Notes under the pieces: model-generated
What the model saw: only the letters and a program-made list of their open reading frames with translations
Database searches by the model: none
What the model was told of the DNA's origin: nothing
Assembly: GCF_040250305.1 (NCBI RefSeq)
Contig: NZ_CP158190.1
Span: 32,501-96,500, forward strand
Length of the DNA stretch: 64,000 nucleotides
Direction: 5' to 3'
DNA from: Peribacillus frigoritolerans
Lineage (GTDB): Bacteria; Bacillota; Bacilli; Bacillales; DSM-1321
Part shown: in pieces, positions 40,572 to 50,623 of the stretch
Layout: each line of letters starts with the position of its first letter
Numbering within the stretch: position 1 is the first letter of the stretch
Position numbers and translations under genes: made by a program

Positions 40572-40643
40572 TGACCCGTACGGGATTCGAACCCGTGTTA
40601 CCGCCGTGAAAGGGCGGTGTCTTAACCGCTTGACCAACGGGCC
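40572..40643 (-). tRNA. tRNA-Glu (TTC)
   Basis: On the minus strand: acceptor GGCCCGT pairs with ACGGGTC, D-loop TTGGTCAAGCGG, anticodon loop CTTTCAC (anticodon TTC), T-arm GGGTTCGAATCCC. 72 nt without an encoded CCA. Confidence 0.96.
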
Positions 40644-40663
40644 ATTATTTTCAAGAAAAAAGA

Positions 40664-40737
40664 TAGCGGCAGAGGGGATCGAACCCCCGACCTCACGGGT
40701 ATGAACCGTACGCTCTAGCCAGCTGAGCTACGCCGCC
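40664..40737 (-). tRNA. tRNA-Met (CAT), elongator type
   Basis: On the minus strand: GGCGGCGTAGCTCAGCTGG start, anticodon loop TTCATAC (CAT), T-arm GGGGGTTCGATCCCC; 74 nt without CCA. First base pair is G-T rather than the unpaired/mismatch of initiator tRNA, and the anticodon stem lacks three consecutive G-C pairs, so it is read as elongator; lysidine-modified tRNA-Ile cannot be fully excluded. Confidence 0.92.
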
Positions 40738-40769
40738 ATAATGGTAAGTGCTACTGAAGCACAAGTTAT

Positions 40770-40798
40770 ATCTTACATTCGTGAAGAATAAATGTCAA
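40770..40798 (-). promoter_or_regulatory. Promoter of the tRNA-Met/tRNA-Glu pair
   Basis: On the minus strand: TTGACA, 17-bp spacer, TAAGAT, about 33 bp before tRNA-Met. Confidence 0.7.
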
Positions 40799-40968
40799 CA
40801 AAAAAAATAAAGTTTGTCGGTTTCCATTTCCCGATTATTTATTCGTGTTATTTTCCGCAAAAATAACCTAAAAACTTTGCTTTTCTTCAAAAAAAAAAGA
40901 ACACCCGTTTCTGTATTGGAAAAAAAGGCACAAAAACCTGTATACAAATGATTGTTCTAGAAGAATTT

Positions 40969-40975
40969 CGTCGAA
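40969..40975 (+). promoter_or_regulatory. Spo0A box upstream of spoIIE
   Basis: CGTCGAA differs from the 0A consensus TGTCGAA at one base, and lies 27 bp before the -35 of spoIIE; an imperfect second box overlaps the -35 region (TTCTGACA). Confidence 0.55.
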
Positions 40976-41001
40976 CGTTTTTCTTATCTGCTTATAAAAT
41001 T

Positions 41002-41034
41002 CTGACAAAAAAATAAACAAGCCCTCTATATAAT
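41002..41034 (+). promoter_or_regulatory. Spo0A-activated sigma-A promoter of spoIIE
   Basis: CTGACA and TATAAT are separated by 21 bp. Near-consensus hexamers with a 21-22 bp spacer are the known hallmark of Spo0A-dependent sigma-A promoters such as spoIIE and spoIIG. Confidence 0.82.
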
Positions 41035-41064
41035 AAAAATCACTAATACGAATGGGGTGTTGAA

Positions 41065-43539
41065 ATGGAAAAAGTAGAAAGACCTATGATGGAACCTCTT
41101 GGTGATGTTCAGTTAAAAGAAGCGAAGGCAGGGGCCATCAATTGGATCCAACAACTGCAAATGAAGTCGGAAGACATATTTATAAAAAAAGGTATCTCTT
41201 TAGCAATTATTGGTTTTTTATTAGGACGGGCATTAATTCTTTCGCAGCTGGCACCATTTGGACTTCCGTTTTTCGCAGCCGTGTTTCTCATGAGACGTGA
41301 CAGGGCACCACTTGCTTTATTCGGATTGATTGCAGGTGGGCTGACCGTTCACTACTCTAATAGTTTAGTCATCTTTGCATCGGCGTTCCTGCTCCTGTTA
41401 TTTCATAAGATCAAGAAGCCCGCCGTGGAAGGACAATTCAAGACGATGTCGATGTACGTCTTCGCTTCACTATTCCTGGTCAACCTGGCAGAGCAATATC
41501 TGGTATTCCGAACGATTCAGCTGTACGACTTAATGATGATAGGAGTAGAGGCGGGACTCGCAATGATATTAACTTTAATCTTCATACAGTCCATCCCGCT
41601 GCTGACCATTCGGACAAAGTCCCAATCATTAAAGACGGAGGAAATCGTCAGCATCATCATCCTGCTGGCCTCAGTGATGACCGGAACCATCGGCTGGATG
41701 ATATACGATCTATCACTCGACCATATATTCTCGCGATACTTGGTCCTCCTCTTCGGGCTGGCGGGAGGGGCCGCCATAGGCTCCACTGTAGGTGTAGTTA
41801 CTGGATTGATATTCAGCCTGGCAAGTATTGCTAGTCTCTATCAAATGAGTCTTCTCGCTTTTTCCGGGCTTCTGGGCGGTTTGTTGAAGGAGGGAAGGAA
41901 GATAGGGGTTGCTAGCGGCCTCATGATTGCTACATTACTGATAGGTTTATATGGTGAGGGCACCAGCAATATTATGGTGACACTCTATGAATCAATTATA
42001 GCTGTGGCCCTATTTATATTGACACCGTCATCCATAATCAACAAAATAGCGAAACATATACCGGGAACAGTCGAGAATTCTGATGAACAGCAGCAGTATG
42101 CCCGAAAAGTGAGAGATGTCACCGCTCAAAGGGTGGAGCAATTCTCTCATGTATTTGAGGCGCTCTCCAATAGCTTTTCCCAAGTGGATGAAAGAGGGAG
42201 ATTGGAGGAAGATGAGAAAGAATTCGACTACTTCTTAAGTAATGTAACGGAAAAGACGTGCCAGCTTTGTTTTAAAAAGGAACAGTGCTGGTCCAAGAAC
42301 TTTAATACAACCTATGACGGCATGCAGGAAATTATGCTTCAATTAAGTGAAAATAATGGTCAGCTCCCCCAAAAGACTTCGAAGGAATGGGGGAAATATT
42401 GTAGCCGCGGGCCTCAGGTCATTGGGGCGATATCACAGGAGCTTACTTATTTTGAAGCAAACCAAAAATTAAAAAGGCAGGTGAAGGAAAGCCGGAAGCT
42501 AGTTGCGGATCAACTGCGGGGCGTTTCGGCAGTAATGGATGATTTTGCGAAAGAAATTCAAAGGGAAAGGAAGAATCATCATGTACATGAAGAATCCATT
42601 TTGGAAGCCATCCAGGATTTTGGCCTGCACATAGGGTATGTAGAAATATACAGTCTAGAACAAGGGAATGTTGATATAGAGATGAGTGTCCCATACTGCC
42701 AGGGCAGAGGGGAATGTGAAAAATTGATTGCACCTATGCTTTCTGACATTTTAGGGGAAACGATAGTCGTTCATTCAGAAGAGTGTGCAACGTATCCAAA
42801 CGGGCAATGTGAGGTGATATTTAGGTCAGCAAAAAAATTCACGGTCGAAACGGGTGTGGCTCATGCTGCCAAGGGGGGAGGGCTTGTATCAGGAGATAGT
42901 CATACGACCATGGAAATTGGCTGCGGCAAATTCGCAATAGCCATTAGTGATGGGATGGGAAATGGGGAAAGGGCCCATTTTGAAAGTACAGAGACATTGA
43001 AGCTGCTTCAAAAATTTTTACAATCGGGAATTGAAGAAAAAATAGCCATTAAATCCGTAAACTCCGTATTATCTCTACGCACTACCGATGAAATATTTTC
43101 GACTCTTGATTTGGCAATGATTGATCTTCAGGACGCAAAGGCTAAGTTTTTAAAAATCTGTTCGATACCGAGTTTCATTAAAAGGGGGGATAGGATAATA
43201 AAAATTGAATCAAGTAATCTCCCTATGGGAATCATCCAGGATTTCGATGTTGATGTTGTATCAGAAGAGCTCAAGGCAGGGGACATACTAATCATGATGA
43301 GCGATGGAGTGTTCGATGGACCCTCACATGTTGAAAATATCGAGTTCTGGCTTAAACGGAAAATCAAGGAAATGGAAACAGACGATCCGCAGGAAATCTC
43401 TGATTTAATATTGGAAGAGGTCATCCGAACAAAAGGGATCATAGATGATGACATGACAGTGGTAACATCGAAAATCAAGCATAACACACCGAAATGGGCA
43501 TCCATTCCCGTTTCTCCAAAACGCAAAAAGGCCCAGTAG
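41065..43539 (+). CDS. spoIIE: Stage II sporulation protein E, PP2C-type phosphatase
   Basis: Bifunctional septum protein that interacts with FtsZ and dephosphorylates SpoIIAA to release sigma F in the forespore. The 824-residue protein has an N-terminal membrane domain with about ten helices (about 45-330), a central FtsZ-interacting/oligomerisation region (about 335-590) and a C-terminal PP2C phosphatase (about 590-805) with SDGMGNGERA, MMSDGVFDGP and DDMTVV metal-binding motifs. Start ATG follows ATGGGGTG. Length is close to B. subtilis (827). Confidence 0.98.
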   Translation: MEKVERPMMEPLGDVQLKEAKAGAINWIQQLQMKSEDIFIKKGISLAIIGFLLGRALILSQLAPFGLPFFAAVFLMRRDRAPLALFGLIAGGLTVHYSNSLVIFASAFLLLLFHKIKKPAVEGQFKTMSMYVFASLFLVNLAEQYLVFRTIQLYDLMMIGVEAGLAMILTLIFIQSIPLLTIRTKSQSLKTEEIVSIIILLASVMTGTIGWMIYDLSLDHIFSRYLVLLFGLAGGAAIGSTVGVVTGLIFSLASIASLYQMSLLAFSGLLGGLLKEGRKIGVASGLMIATLLIGLYGEGTSNIMVTLYESIIAVALFILTPSSIINKIAKHIPGTVENSDEQQQYARKVRDVTAQRVEQFSHVFEALSNSFSQVDERGRLEEDEKEFDYFLSNVTEKTCQLCFKKEQCWSKNFNTTYDGMQEIMLQLSENNGQLPQKTSKEWGKYCSRGPQVIGAISQELTYFEANQKLKRQVKESRKLVADQLRGVSAVMDDFAKEIQRERKNHHVHEESILEAIQDFGLHIGYVEIYSLEQGNVDIEMSVPYCQGRGECEKLIAPMLSDILGETIVVHSEECATYPNGQCEVIFRSAKKFTVETGVAHAAKGGGLVSGDSHTTMEIGCGKFAIAISDGMGNGERAHFESTETLKLLQKFLQSGIEEKIAIKSVNSVLSLRTTDEIFSTLDLAMIDLQDAKAKFLKICSIPSFIKRGDRIIKIESSNLPMGIIQDFDVDVVSEELKAGDILIMMSDGVFDGPSHVENIEFWLKRKIKEMETDDPQEISDLILEEVIRTKGIIDDDMTVVTSKIKHNTPKWASIPVSPKRKKAQ

Positions 43540-43720
43540 GCCGTTTATATATATAATAAATAAAACCAAAAATGAGGTGGTGAAATGGAAGAAGGTTAAA
43601 AGGTAAAGAGACTTTTCAATCACTCCGCTCCATGATGTGACTTGATGCGATGTCTTAGCGTATAAATTCCCCCTTTTTAGTCAATTATGGTAACAAATTG
43701 ATAGGAAGGGAGAGCAAAAC

Positions 43721-44458
43721 ATGAAAGCAGGAACATTAAAACAGATTTTGCTTATAACCGACGGATGCTCAAATCATGGTGAGGAGCCGTCTGCCATGGC
43801 TGAATTAGCAAGGAAGCAAGGCATAACCATCAATGTCATAGGTGTCATGGAAAATGATGTGATAGATGAAAAGGGTCTTAAGGAGATCGAGAAGATTGCT
43901 GGTTCAGGAGGTGGCGTAAGTCAAATAGTCTATGCCCAGCAGTTGTCCCAAACCGTCCAAATGGTGACACAAAAGGCAATGACTCAAACTATACAGGGAG
44001 TTATCAATCGCGAACTTCAACAAATACTTGGAGATTCAAAAACGATGGAGGATCTTCCGCCGGATAAACGAGGAGAAGTGATGGAGGTGGTCGATGAGCT
44101 TGGGGAAACGAGCAAGCTCGAAGTACTGATTCTTGTTGATACCAGTGCAAGCATGAAACACAAACTGCCTACAGTAAAAGATTCCTTATTAGATCTTTCC
44201 CTTAGCATGAATGCAAGAATGGGTGACAGCCGTTTTTCCGTATTCGTATTTCCTGGGAAAAGAAATGATGTTGAAAAGTTGCTGGATTGGACCCCGAACC
44301 TTGAAGCCCTGACGGCAACTTTTCCTAAGCTTAGTACAGGGGGACTCACTCCGACAGGTCCAGCCATTCGTGAAGCTTTAACATATTTCAATAAAAAACG
44401 TTCATTGAGGGGATTGTTATCACATGATGATGAACAATACTTTGAGGAATCAATGTAA
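43721..44458 (+). CDS. yabS: VWA-domain protein YabS
   Basis: Cytoplasmic von Willebrand A domain protein of unknown role, coexpressed with YabT in B. subtilis sporulation. The 245-residue product carries an N-terminal partial VWA-like segment (ILLITDGCSNHGEEP) and a second, complete MIDAS-containing VWA domain with ILVDTSASM (about 138-146) and the threonine in STGGLTPTGPAI (about 207-218). Start ATG follows GGAAGGGAGAG. It overlaps yabT by 35 bp, so the two are a coupled pair. Confidence 0.92.
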   Translation: MKAGTLKQILLITDGCSNHGEEPSAMAELARKQGITINVIGVMENDVIDEKGLKEIEKIAGSGGGVSQIVYAQQLSQTVQMVTQKAMTQTIQGVINRELQQILGDSKTMEDLPPDKRGEVMEVVDELGETSKLEVLILVDTSASMKHKLPTVKDSLLDLSLSMNARMGDSRFSVFVFPGKRNDVEKLLDWTPNLEALTATFPKLSTGGLTPTGPAIREALTYFNKKRSLRGLLSHDDEQYFEESM

Positions 44459-45422
44459 ACTCCTGCCTGGCAGTTTGGTCACTGGAAAATGGAATAAAAA
44501 CCAGTACAAAATAATTAAGGAATTGGGGTGTGGAGCGAACGGGATCGTCTATTTGGTTGAAAGCAAAAATCGTCATTATGCTTTAAAGCTCAGTGATAAT
44601 GGGACGTCCATTATTTCGGAGATGAATATCCTAAAATCCTTTTCAAAGGTCCAGGGGTCTACCCTTGGACCTTCCTTTTTGGAAGCGGATGATTTCATGA
44701 AAACAGGAAAGCAGCTCCCTTTTTATGTCATGGAATATATCCACGGACACGATTTTTTGCGTTTCATCGATAAGAAAGGGTCATCATGGATTGGAGTCTT
44801 AATGCTTCAGCTTTTAACCAGCTTGTCTGCCTTGCATACCAATGGCTGGGTGTTCGGCGATTTAAAACCTGAGAATTTGATCGTGACTTCACCAGCCTAT
44901 AAGGTGAGGTGCGTGGATGTAGGCGGAACTACCTTAATTGGGCGATCTGTTAAAGAATTCACCGAGTTCTTTGACAGGGGTTACTGGGGACTCGGATCAA
45001 GAAGGGCAGATCCGCAATATGACTTGTTCGCTGTGGCAATGATTATAATCAACTCGGCCTATCCTGGACGTTTCCACAAGCAAGGGGAGGGGTATAGACA
45101 GCTTAACGACTTGATTAAGCAGAAAAAGGAATTACACCCATATAGAAAGATGTTGGATAAAGCACTTCACGGGCAGTATGATTCTGCCCTCCAAATGCGG
45201 GAGGATTTGGTCACGGTGCTAAGTAAGCAAAATCACTCGAAGAAAAAGGGTACGACCCAGGCAGCTACCGGCCAGTCACAAACAATTCAACCTGCAACAA
45301 GACAAGCAAGAAGGTCCCAAAACCATTCAAAAAAGAAAAGTGGCGGTTTTTTTGAAACTTTTTTGCTGGTTGCCATCATATCGATGCTCTATGTTCTTTA
45401 CATATATGAACAGTTGTTATGA
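44424..45422 (+). CDS. yabT: Sporulation Ser/Thr protein kinase YabT
   Basis: Hanks-type kinase; in B. subtilis it binds DNA, phosphorylates RecA and AbrB-type proteins and acts during sporulation. The 332-residue protein has the glycine loop LGCGANGIVY (about 34-43), the ATP lysine in YALKLSD, catalytic FGDLKPENLIV (about 148-158) with G in place of the usual H-R pair, DVGGT replacing DFG, a Lys/Gln-rich linker (about 265-305) and a C-terminal membrane helix (about 310-328). No extracellular domain is present. Three consecutive ATG codons precede NNTLRN; the first is used. Confidence 0.93.
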   Translation: MMMNNTLRNQCKLLPGSLVTGKWNKNQYKIIKELGCGANGIVYLVESKNRHYALKLSDNGTSIISEMNILKSFSKVQGSTLGPSFLEADDFMKTGKQLPFYVMEYIHGHDFLRFIDKKGSSWIGVLMLQLLTSLSALHTNGWVFGDLKPENLIVTSPAYKVRCVDVGGTTLIGRSVKEFTEFFDRGYWGLGSRRADPQYDLFAVAMIIINSAYPGRFHKQGEGYRQLNDLIKQKKELHPYRKMLDKALHGQYDSALQMREDLVTVLSKQNHSKKKGTTQAATGQSQTIQPATRQARRSQNHSKKKSGGFFETFLLVAIISMLYVLYIYEQLL

Positions 45423-45515
45423 TATAGTTATTAGGTGAATGCCATGGAATAAATGAAACAATTTCATGATTGAATCGTATAAAACTAATGCCTGTTCATA
45501 AAGAAGGAAGATTGT

Positions 45516-46910
45516 ATGTTAAAGGAAAAAGTTCTGAGCACCATTTATAGAAACGAATTGATTAAGGAAAACTCGAAGTTGCTAATAGGCGTTTCCGGAG
45601 GACCGGATTCATTGGTGCTTCTCCATATCCTTAAGGAAATTCAATCTCTTTTTCATTACGAGATGATCGTTGCAAGTGTTGACCATATGTTTCGTGGTGA
45701 AGAATCCTATGAGGATTATAAATATGTCGAGCATATATGTGAACGGTGGGGCATTACATTTGAGGGAAAAAGGATCGATGTTCCTGCCCGGATGAAACAG
45801 ACGGGGGAAAGTTCACAAATAACGTCAAGAAAGCTGCGTTTTGCTTTTTATGAAGAAATGATGGATAAGCATCAAGCCTCCACTCTTGTCCTGGGGCATC
45901 ATGGAGATGATCAAATCGAAACGATGCTCATGCGTTTAACAAGAGGGGCGACAGGGAAGGCAAGGGCAGGTATTCCTATAAAGAGACGTTTCCATTCCGG
46001 AAATCTGATCAGGCCCTTTCTTGAAATCACGAAAAGCCAAATAATCGAATATGCGGGCCTTCATGATATCGAACCAAGGTTTGATCCGAGCAATGAAACG
46101 GGTGTCTATGCAAGAAATCGTTTTAGACATGAAGTCCTTCCGTTTTTAAAGAAAGAAAACGGCAAGGTTCATGAGCATTTTCAACGATTCAGTGAAGAGC
46201 TTTATGAAGATGAAGAGTTTTTTTTGAACTTGGTTTCAAGCAAAATGTCCGATGTTTGGATCACACAGGATAAAGATCAAGCGGTTATTCAGATTGATCA
46301 GGTTCTCGCGATGCCTAAACCTTTACAAAGAAGGGCGATTCAACTAATATTAAACTATCTTTATTTGGAGAGACCTTCATCGCTTTCGGCATTACATATT
46401 GACCAACTTTTAGTTTTGTTTTTGAATCCTCAACCATCTGCAGAATTGCATCTTCCGGAGGGCCTTATTGCGGAAAAATCATATCAAACTTGCACGTTTA
46501 GGTTTTTCCGGCAAAAAAGCCATAAATATTCCTTTAAATTACAAATTCCCGGTGAGACTATTCTTCCGAATGGATATAAGATTAAAGCGCACTATATAAA
46601 AGAAGAAATTCCGGTGCTTAGAGGAAATCATTCTTTTATACTTCCCGAATCAGCTGTTCAGCTTCCTCTTACAGTCCGAACCAGGAATGAAGGCGAGCGG
46701 ATGGCCGTCAAGGGATTAGGTGGAACTAAAAAGTTAAAGGATATTTTTATTAATGAAAAGATCCCGATGCTAGAAAGAAATGTGTGGCCGGTCATCATCG
46801 ATCAAACTGGAACGGTCATTTGGCTGCCTGGTTTAAAGAAATCGAACGTTGAGCCGGATATAATTTCTGATGAAAAATCTTTAATCTACTTAGAATATAA
46901 AAAAGCTTAA
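45516..46910 (+). CDS. tilS: tRNA(Ile)-lysidine synthetase
   Basis: Converts the wobble cytidine of tRNA-Ile(CAU) to lysidine so that it reads AUA; essential. The 464-residue protein has the N-type ATP pyrophosphatase loop GVSGGPDSL (about 25-33) and [17 protein letters not shown] (about 128-144), followed by the substrate-binding and C-terminal TilS domains. Start ATG follows AGAAGGAAG. It is followed by hpt 26 bp downstream; in Firmicutes the two gene products are known to interact and activate ftsH. Confidence 0.97.
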   Translation: MLKEKVLSTIYRNELIKENSKLLIGVSGGPDSLVLLHILKEIQSLFHYEMIVASVDHMFRGEESYEDYKYVEHICERWGITFEGKRIDVPARMKQTGESSQITSRKLRFAFYEEMMDKHQASTLVLGHHGDDQIETMLMRLTRGATGKARAGIPIKRRFHSGNLIRPFLEITKSQIIEYAGLHDIEPRFDPSNETGVYARNRFRHEVLPFLKKENGKVHEHFQRFSEELYEDEEFFLNLVSSKMSDVWITQDKDQAVIQIDQVLAMPKPLQRRAIQLILNYLYLERPSSLSALHIDQLLVLFLNPQPSAELHLPEGLIAEKSYQTCTFRFFRQKSHKYSFKLQIPGETILPNGYKIKAHYIKEEIPVLRGNHSFILPESAVQLPLTVRTRNEGERMAVKGLGGTKKLKDIFINEKIPMLERNVWPVIIDQTGTVIWLPGLKKSNVEPDIISDEKSLIYLEYKKA

Positions 46911-46936
46911 TTCTTCATGGGGGGCAATTAATTACA

Positions 46937-47482
46937 ATGACCATGCAAAACGACATTGAAAAGGTTTTAATAACAGAGGAAGAACTTCAAAAGAAAATCA
47001 GGGAATTGGGTGCGCAGCTTGAAGCTGATTACCAAGGTAAGTTCCCGTTGGCCATCGGAGTGCTGAAAGGCGCCATGCCATTTATGTCAGATTTACTGAA
47101 ACGCGTTGATACACATCTTGAAATGGACTTTATGGATGTTTCAAGCTATGGTAACTCCACTGTATCTTCCGGTGAAGTGAAAATCATCAAGGATCTTGAT
47201 ACATCAGTTGAGGGCCGGGATATTTTAATCATCGAAGATATTATCGACAGCGGTTTGACTCTTAGCTATCTTGCGGAACTTTTCCGTTACCGAAAAGCAA
47301 AATCAATTAAAATCGTTACCTTATTGGATAAACCAACAGGCAGGAAAGCGGATATCACTCCGGACTATGCCGGGTTCATCGTACCGGATGCATTTGTTGT
47401 CGGATATGGTCTTGATTTTGCGGAAAAGTATCGTAATCTCCCGTATATTGGCATATTGAAGCCTGAAATTTACTCGAATTAA
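46937..47482 (+). CDS. hpt: Hypoxanthine-guanine phosphoribosyltransferase
   Basis: Purine salvage enzyme converting hypoxanthine or guanine plus PRPP to IMP or GMP (hprT in B. subtilis); also part of a TilS-HprT complex that activates ftsH. The 181-residue protein has [15 protein letters not shown] (about 38-52), [14 protein letters not shown] and the PRPP loop [12 protein letters not shown] (about 98-109). ATG 46937 lies 12 bases after GGGGGG; a second ATG at 46943 is also possible. Confidence 0.97.
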   Translation: MTMQNDIEKVLITEEELQKKIRELGAQLEADYQGKFPLAIGVLKGAMPFMSDLLKRVDTHLEMDFMDVSSYGNSTVSSGEVKIIKDLDTSVEGRDILIIEDIIDSGLTLSYLAELFRYRKAKSIKIVTLLDKPTGRKADITPDYAGFIVPDAFVVGYGLDFAEKYRNLPYIGILKPEIYSN

Positions 47483-47599
47483 TCGTACCTGTTTGAAAGA
47501 GAAGACCAGATAAAAACAGCGGTGTTAAATTATTGTAATTCATTAATTTTGTATGATAGTATTTACTATAGTTTGTTTACCCGTGGGAGGAGGTAAGGG

Positions 47600-49660
47600 A
47601 TGAATCGGATCTTCCGTAATACCATATTTTATTTACTGATCTTTTTGGTCATCATTGGGATTGTAAGTATTTTTAATAATAACAATGAACCAAACGTAAA
47701 ATTGACCCAAGATGAATTCTATAAGCATTTGGAGAGTGGGGACGTTACATCACTTACGATGCAGCCCGAAAGCAGTGTATTTGAAATCACAGGAAAGCTC
47801 AAAGGTTATGAGGAAAACAAATTCTTTGTGACGTACGTGCCTTTCAGTGAGTATTCGCAAAGCCGGATCAATGACGCTGTAACCAAGCTGGGAAAAGACA
47901 TCATCAATGTCGAACCTCCAGAAAAGACAAGTGGCTGGGTGACATTTTTCACTTCCATCATTCCATTTGTAATCATTTTTATCCTCTTCTTCTTTTTACT
48001 TAACCAAGCTCAAGGCGGCGGTGGTGGCCGCGTCATGAACTTCGGGAAAAGTAAGGCGAAATTGTATAATGATGATAAGAAAAAAGTACGCTTCAATGAT
48101 GTTGCCGGAGCGGACGAAGAAAAGCAGGAACTTGTCGAGGTCGTTGAATTCTTGAAAGACCCTCGCAAATATGCCGAGCTTGGTGCCCGGATTCCTAAAG
48201 GGGTACTTTTAGTTGGGCCTCCTGGTACAGGTAAAACTTTACTTGCACGAGCAGTAGCTGGTGAAGCCGGAACTCCTTTCTTCTCAATCAGTGGTTCTGA
48301 TTTTGTTGAGATGTTTGTGGGTGTCGGTGCATCCCGTGTTCGTGATTTGTTTGAAAATGCTAAGAAGAATGCACCATGTATCATCTTTATCGATGAAATT
48401 GATGCAGTCGGACGTCAACGTGGAGCAGGTCTTGGTGGCGGTCACGATGAACGTGAACAGACATTGAACCAACTCCTGGTGGAGATGGATGGTTTCGGTG
48501 GTAATGAAGGAATCATAATCATTGCTGCGACTAACCGTGCTGATGTATTGGATCCGGCATTATTGCGTCCAGGACGTTTTGACCGTCAAATAACGGTAGG
48601 CCGCCCTGATGTCAAGGGCCGTGAAGAAGTGCTGAAAGTGCATGCGCGCAATAAACCTTTAGCAGAAACAGTCGATTTGAAAGCGATCGCTCAGCGTACT
48701 CCAGGATTTTCTGGTGCCGATCTTGAAAACTTACTGAATGAAGCGGCTCTTGTAGCTGCCCGTCAAGATAAGAAGAAGATCGACATGTCCGATTTGGATG
48801 AAGCTTCGGATCGTGTTATCGCTGGACCTGCCAAGAAAAACCGTGTCATTTCCAAAAAGGAAAGAAATATCGTAGCGTGGCATGAAGCAGGCCATACCAT
48901 TATTGGATTGGTTCTGGATGATGCCGAAGTCGTTCATAAAGTTACGATTGTCCCTCGTGGTCAAGCTGGCGGTTATGCAGTTATGCTGCCGAAAGAAGAT
49001 CGTTTCTTCATGACGGAACCTGAGCTTAAAGATAAAATCGTAGGACTATTGGGTGGCCGTGTAGCCGAAGAAGTTACATTCGGAGAAGTGAGTACCGGTG
49101 CGCATAACGACTTCCAGCGTGCAACGGGCATAGCTCGGAGCATGGTTATGGAATATGGCATGAGTAAGCTTGGGCCGCTTCAATTCGGTAACTCTCAAGG
49201 TCAGGTCTTCCTAGGCCGCGATTTCAACAATGATCAAAACTATTCAGATGCAATAGCATATGAAATCGATCTTGAAATTCAACGTATCATCAAGGAAGCA
49301 TACGAAAGATGTAAGAAGATCCTTACTGAAAATCGTGAAAAACTTGATTTGGTTGCAAAAACCCTGCTTGAAGTGGAAACACTTGATGCTGAACAAATCA
49401 AAAGTTTATTCCATAAAGGTAAATTGCCAGAACGTGATTATACGGCACTGAATGGGAACTTAACCACTGATGAGAATGTCAAGGTGAACATCAATAAGAA
49501 GAAGGAAGAAAAAGAGGCCCTATTAGATCCGTTGGATAAAAGAGGACCTGAGGACCTTGAAATAACGGAGGAAGGATTGAATACTCCTCCAATCAAAGAA
49601 GGTGCACCTCAAGATCAGCCGCTTTCCTTCCCGAACGAAGATGACAATAAAAAGTCTTAA
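47600..49660 (+). CDS. ftsH: ATP-dependent zinc metalloprotease FtsH
   Basis: Membrane AAA+ protease for quality control and regulator turnover, important for sporulation entry. The 686-residue protein has two membrane helices (about 7-25 and 111-133) flanking an extracytoplasmic domain, Walker A GPPGTGKT (about 204-211), Walker [10 protein letters not shown] (about 261-269), the SRH region ending [10 protein letters not shown], and the zinc motif HEAGH (about 427-431). The C-terminal tail is charged and disordered. Start ATG follows GGGAGGAGGTAAGGG. Confidence 0.98.
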   Translation: MNRIFRNTIFYLLIFLVIIGIVSIFNNNNEPNVKLTQDEFYKHLESGDVTSLTMQPESSVFEITGKLKGYEENKFFVTYVPFSEYSQSRINDAVTKLGKDIINVEPPEKTSGWVTFFTSIIPFVIIFILFFFLLNQAQGGGGGRVMNFGKSKAKLYNDDKKKVRFNDVAGADEEKQELVEVVEFLKDPRKYAELGARIPKGVLLVGPPGTGKTLLARAVAGEAGTPFFSISGSDFVEMFVGVGASRVRDLFENAKKNAPCIIFIDEIDAVGRQRGAGLGGGHDEREQTLNQLLVEMDGFGGNEGIIIIAATNRADVLDPALLRPGRFDRQITVGRPDVKGREEVLKVHARNKPLAETVDLKAIAQRTPGFSGADLENLLNEAALVAARQDKKKIDMSDLDEASDRVIAGPAKKNRVISKKERNIVAWHEAGHTIIGLVLDDAEVVHKVTIVPRGQAGGYAVMLPKEDRFFMTEPELKDKIVGLLGGRVAEEVTFGEVSTGAHNDFQRATGIARSMVMEYGMSKLGPLQFGNSQGQVFLGRDFNNDQNYSDAIAYEIDLEIQRIIKEAYERCKKILTENREKLDLVAKTLLEVETLDAEQIKSLFHKGKLPERDYTALNGNLTTDENVKVNINKKKEEKEALLDPLDKRGPEDLEITEEGLNTPPIKEGAPQDQPLSFPNEDDNKKS

Positions 49661-49672
49661 GTGACTAAATTC

Positions 49673-49706
49673 AAAAGGGTATTTCCGCCTCGGAAATACC
49701 CTTTTC
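49673..49706 (+). terminator. Terminator after ftsH
   Basis: Perfect stem AAAAGGGTATTTCCG-cct-CGGAAATACCCTTTT, a very stable bidirectional-looking hairpin. Confidence 0.93.
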
Positions 49707-49817
49707 TTAACTCTTATGATAAAGTTTTTTGGTTACCATTCGAAAAGTGCGACTAATAGCGTGGGAAATAACAGTGTGTTATGATGTTGGAGAATAATTT
49801 ACCGGAGTGATGAAACG

Positions 49818-50597
49818 ATGATTTTTGTATTGGATGTTGGGAATACGAATACTGTATTAGGCGTATACGATGAAGATATTTTAAAATATCATTGGCGAAT
49901 AGAGACTAACCGTCACAAGACAGAAGATGAGTATGGAATGGTCATAAAGTCTTTGCTTCAACATGAAGGTCTTTCGTTTGATCAATTTGATGGAATCATT
50001 ATTTCTTCGGTAGTTCCGCCGATTATGTTTGCGCTTGAACGTATGTGCAAAAAATACTTTGGAATTAAACCGCTAATAGTTGGACCTGGAATAAAAACTG
50101 GATTGAATATTAAATACGAAAATCCCCGTGAGGTGGGAGCCGACCGAATCGTTAATGCGGTTGCAGGCATTCAGGAATATGGAAGCCCTCTCATTATCGT
50201 GGATTTTGGTACGGCAACGACATATTGCTACATAAATGAGGATAAACAATACATGGGCGGAGCCATTGCTCCGGGTATAAATATTTCTACTGAAGCACTT
50301 TATTCAAAAGCAGCCAAACTTCCAAGAATAGAAATCAGCCGACCGGAAGGGATTATTGGGAAAAATACGGTGTCCGCCATGCAGGCTGGCATTTTGTATG
50401 GATATGTTGGACAGGTAGAAGGAATCGTTAATCGAATTAAGGCGCAAAGTAATCTAGAACCAACGGTAATAGCGACAGGCGGACTGGCTACCTTAATTGC
50501 TAATGAGTCCACTGTGATTGACGTTGTGGAGCCATTTTTGACCTTGAAGGGGCTGCAGCTGATTTATAAACGTAATCGGGAGCAAGTGAAGAAGTAA
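49818..50597 (+). CDS. coaX: Type III pantothenate kinase
   Basis: First step of coenzyme A synthesis: phosphorylation of pantothenate. The 259-residue protein is of the CoaX (ASKHA-fold) class with [13 protein letters not shown] (about 5-17), [11 protein letters not shown] (about 111-121) and [11 protein letters not shown] (about 135-145). Start ATG follows CCGGAGTGATG. It is first in the coaX-hslO-yacD run, with gaps of 26 and 18 bp. Confidence 0.97.
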   Translation: MIFVLDVGNTNTVLGVYDEDILKYHWRIETNRHKTEDEYGMVIKSLLQHEGLSFDQFDGIIISSVVPPIMFALERMCKKYFGIKPLIVGPGIKTGLNIKYENPREVGADRIVNAVAGIQEYGSPLIIVDFGTATTYCYINEDKQYMGGAIAPGINISTEALYSKAAKLPRIEISRPEGIIGKNTVSAMQAGILYGYVGQVEGIVNRIKAQSNLEPTVIATGGLATLIANESTVIDVVEPFLTLKGLQLIYKRNREQVKK

Positions 50598-50623
50598 TAC
50601 AAAGCTTGAAAGGAGCAAAATAA

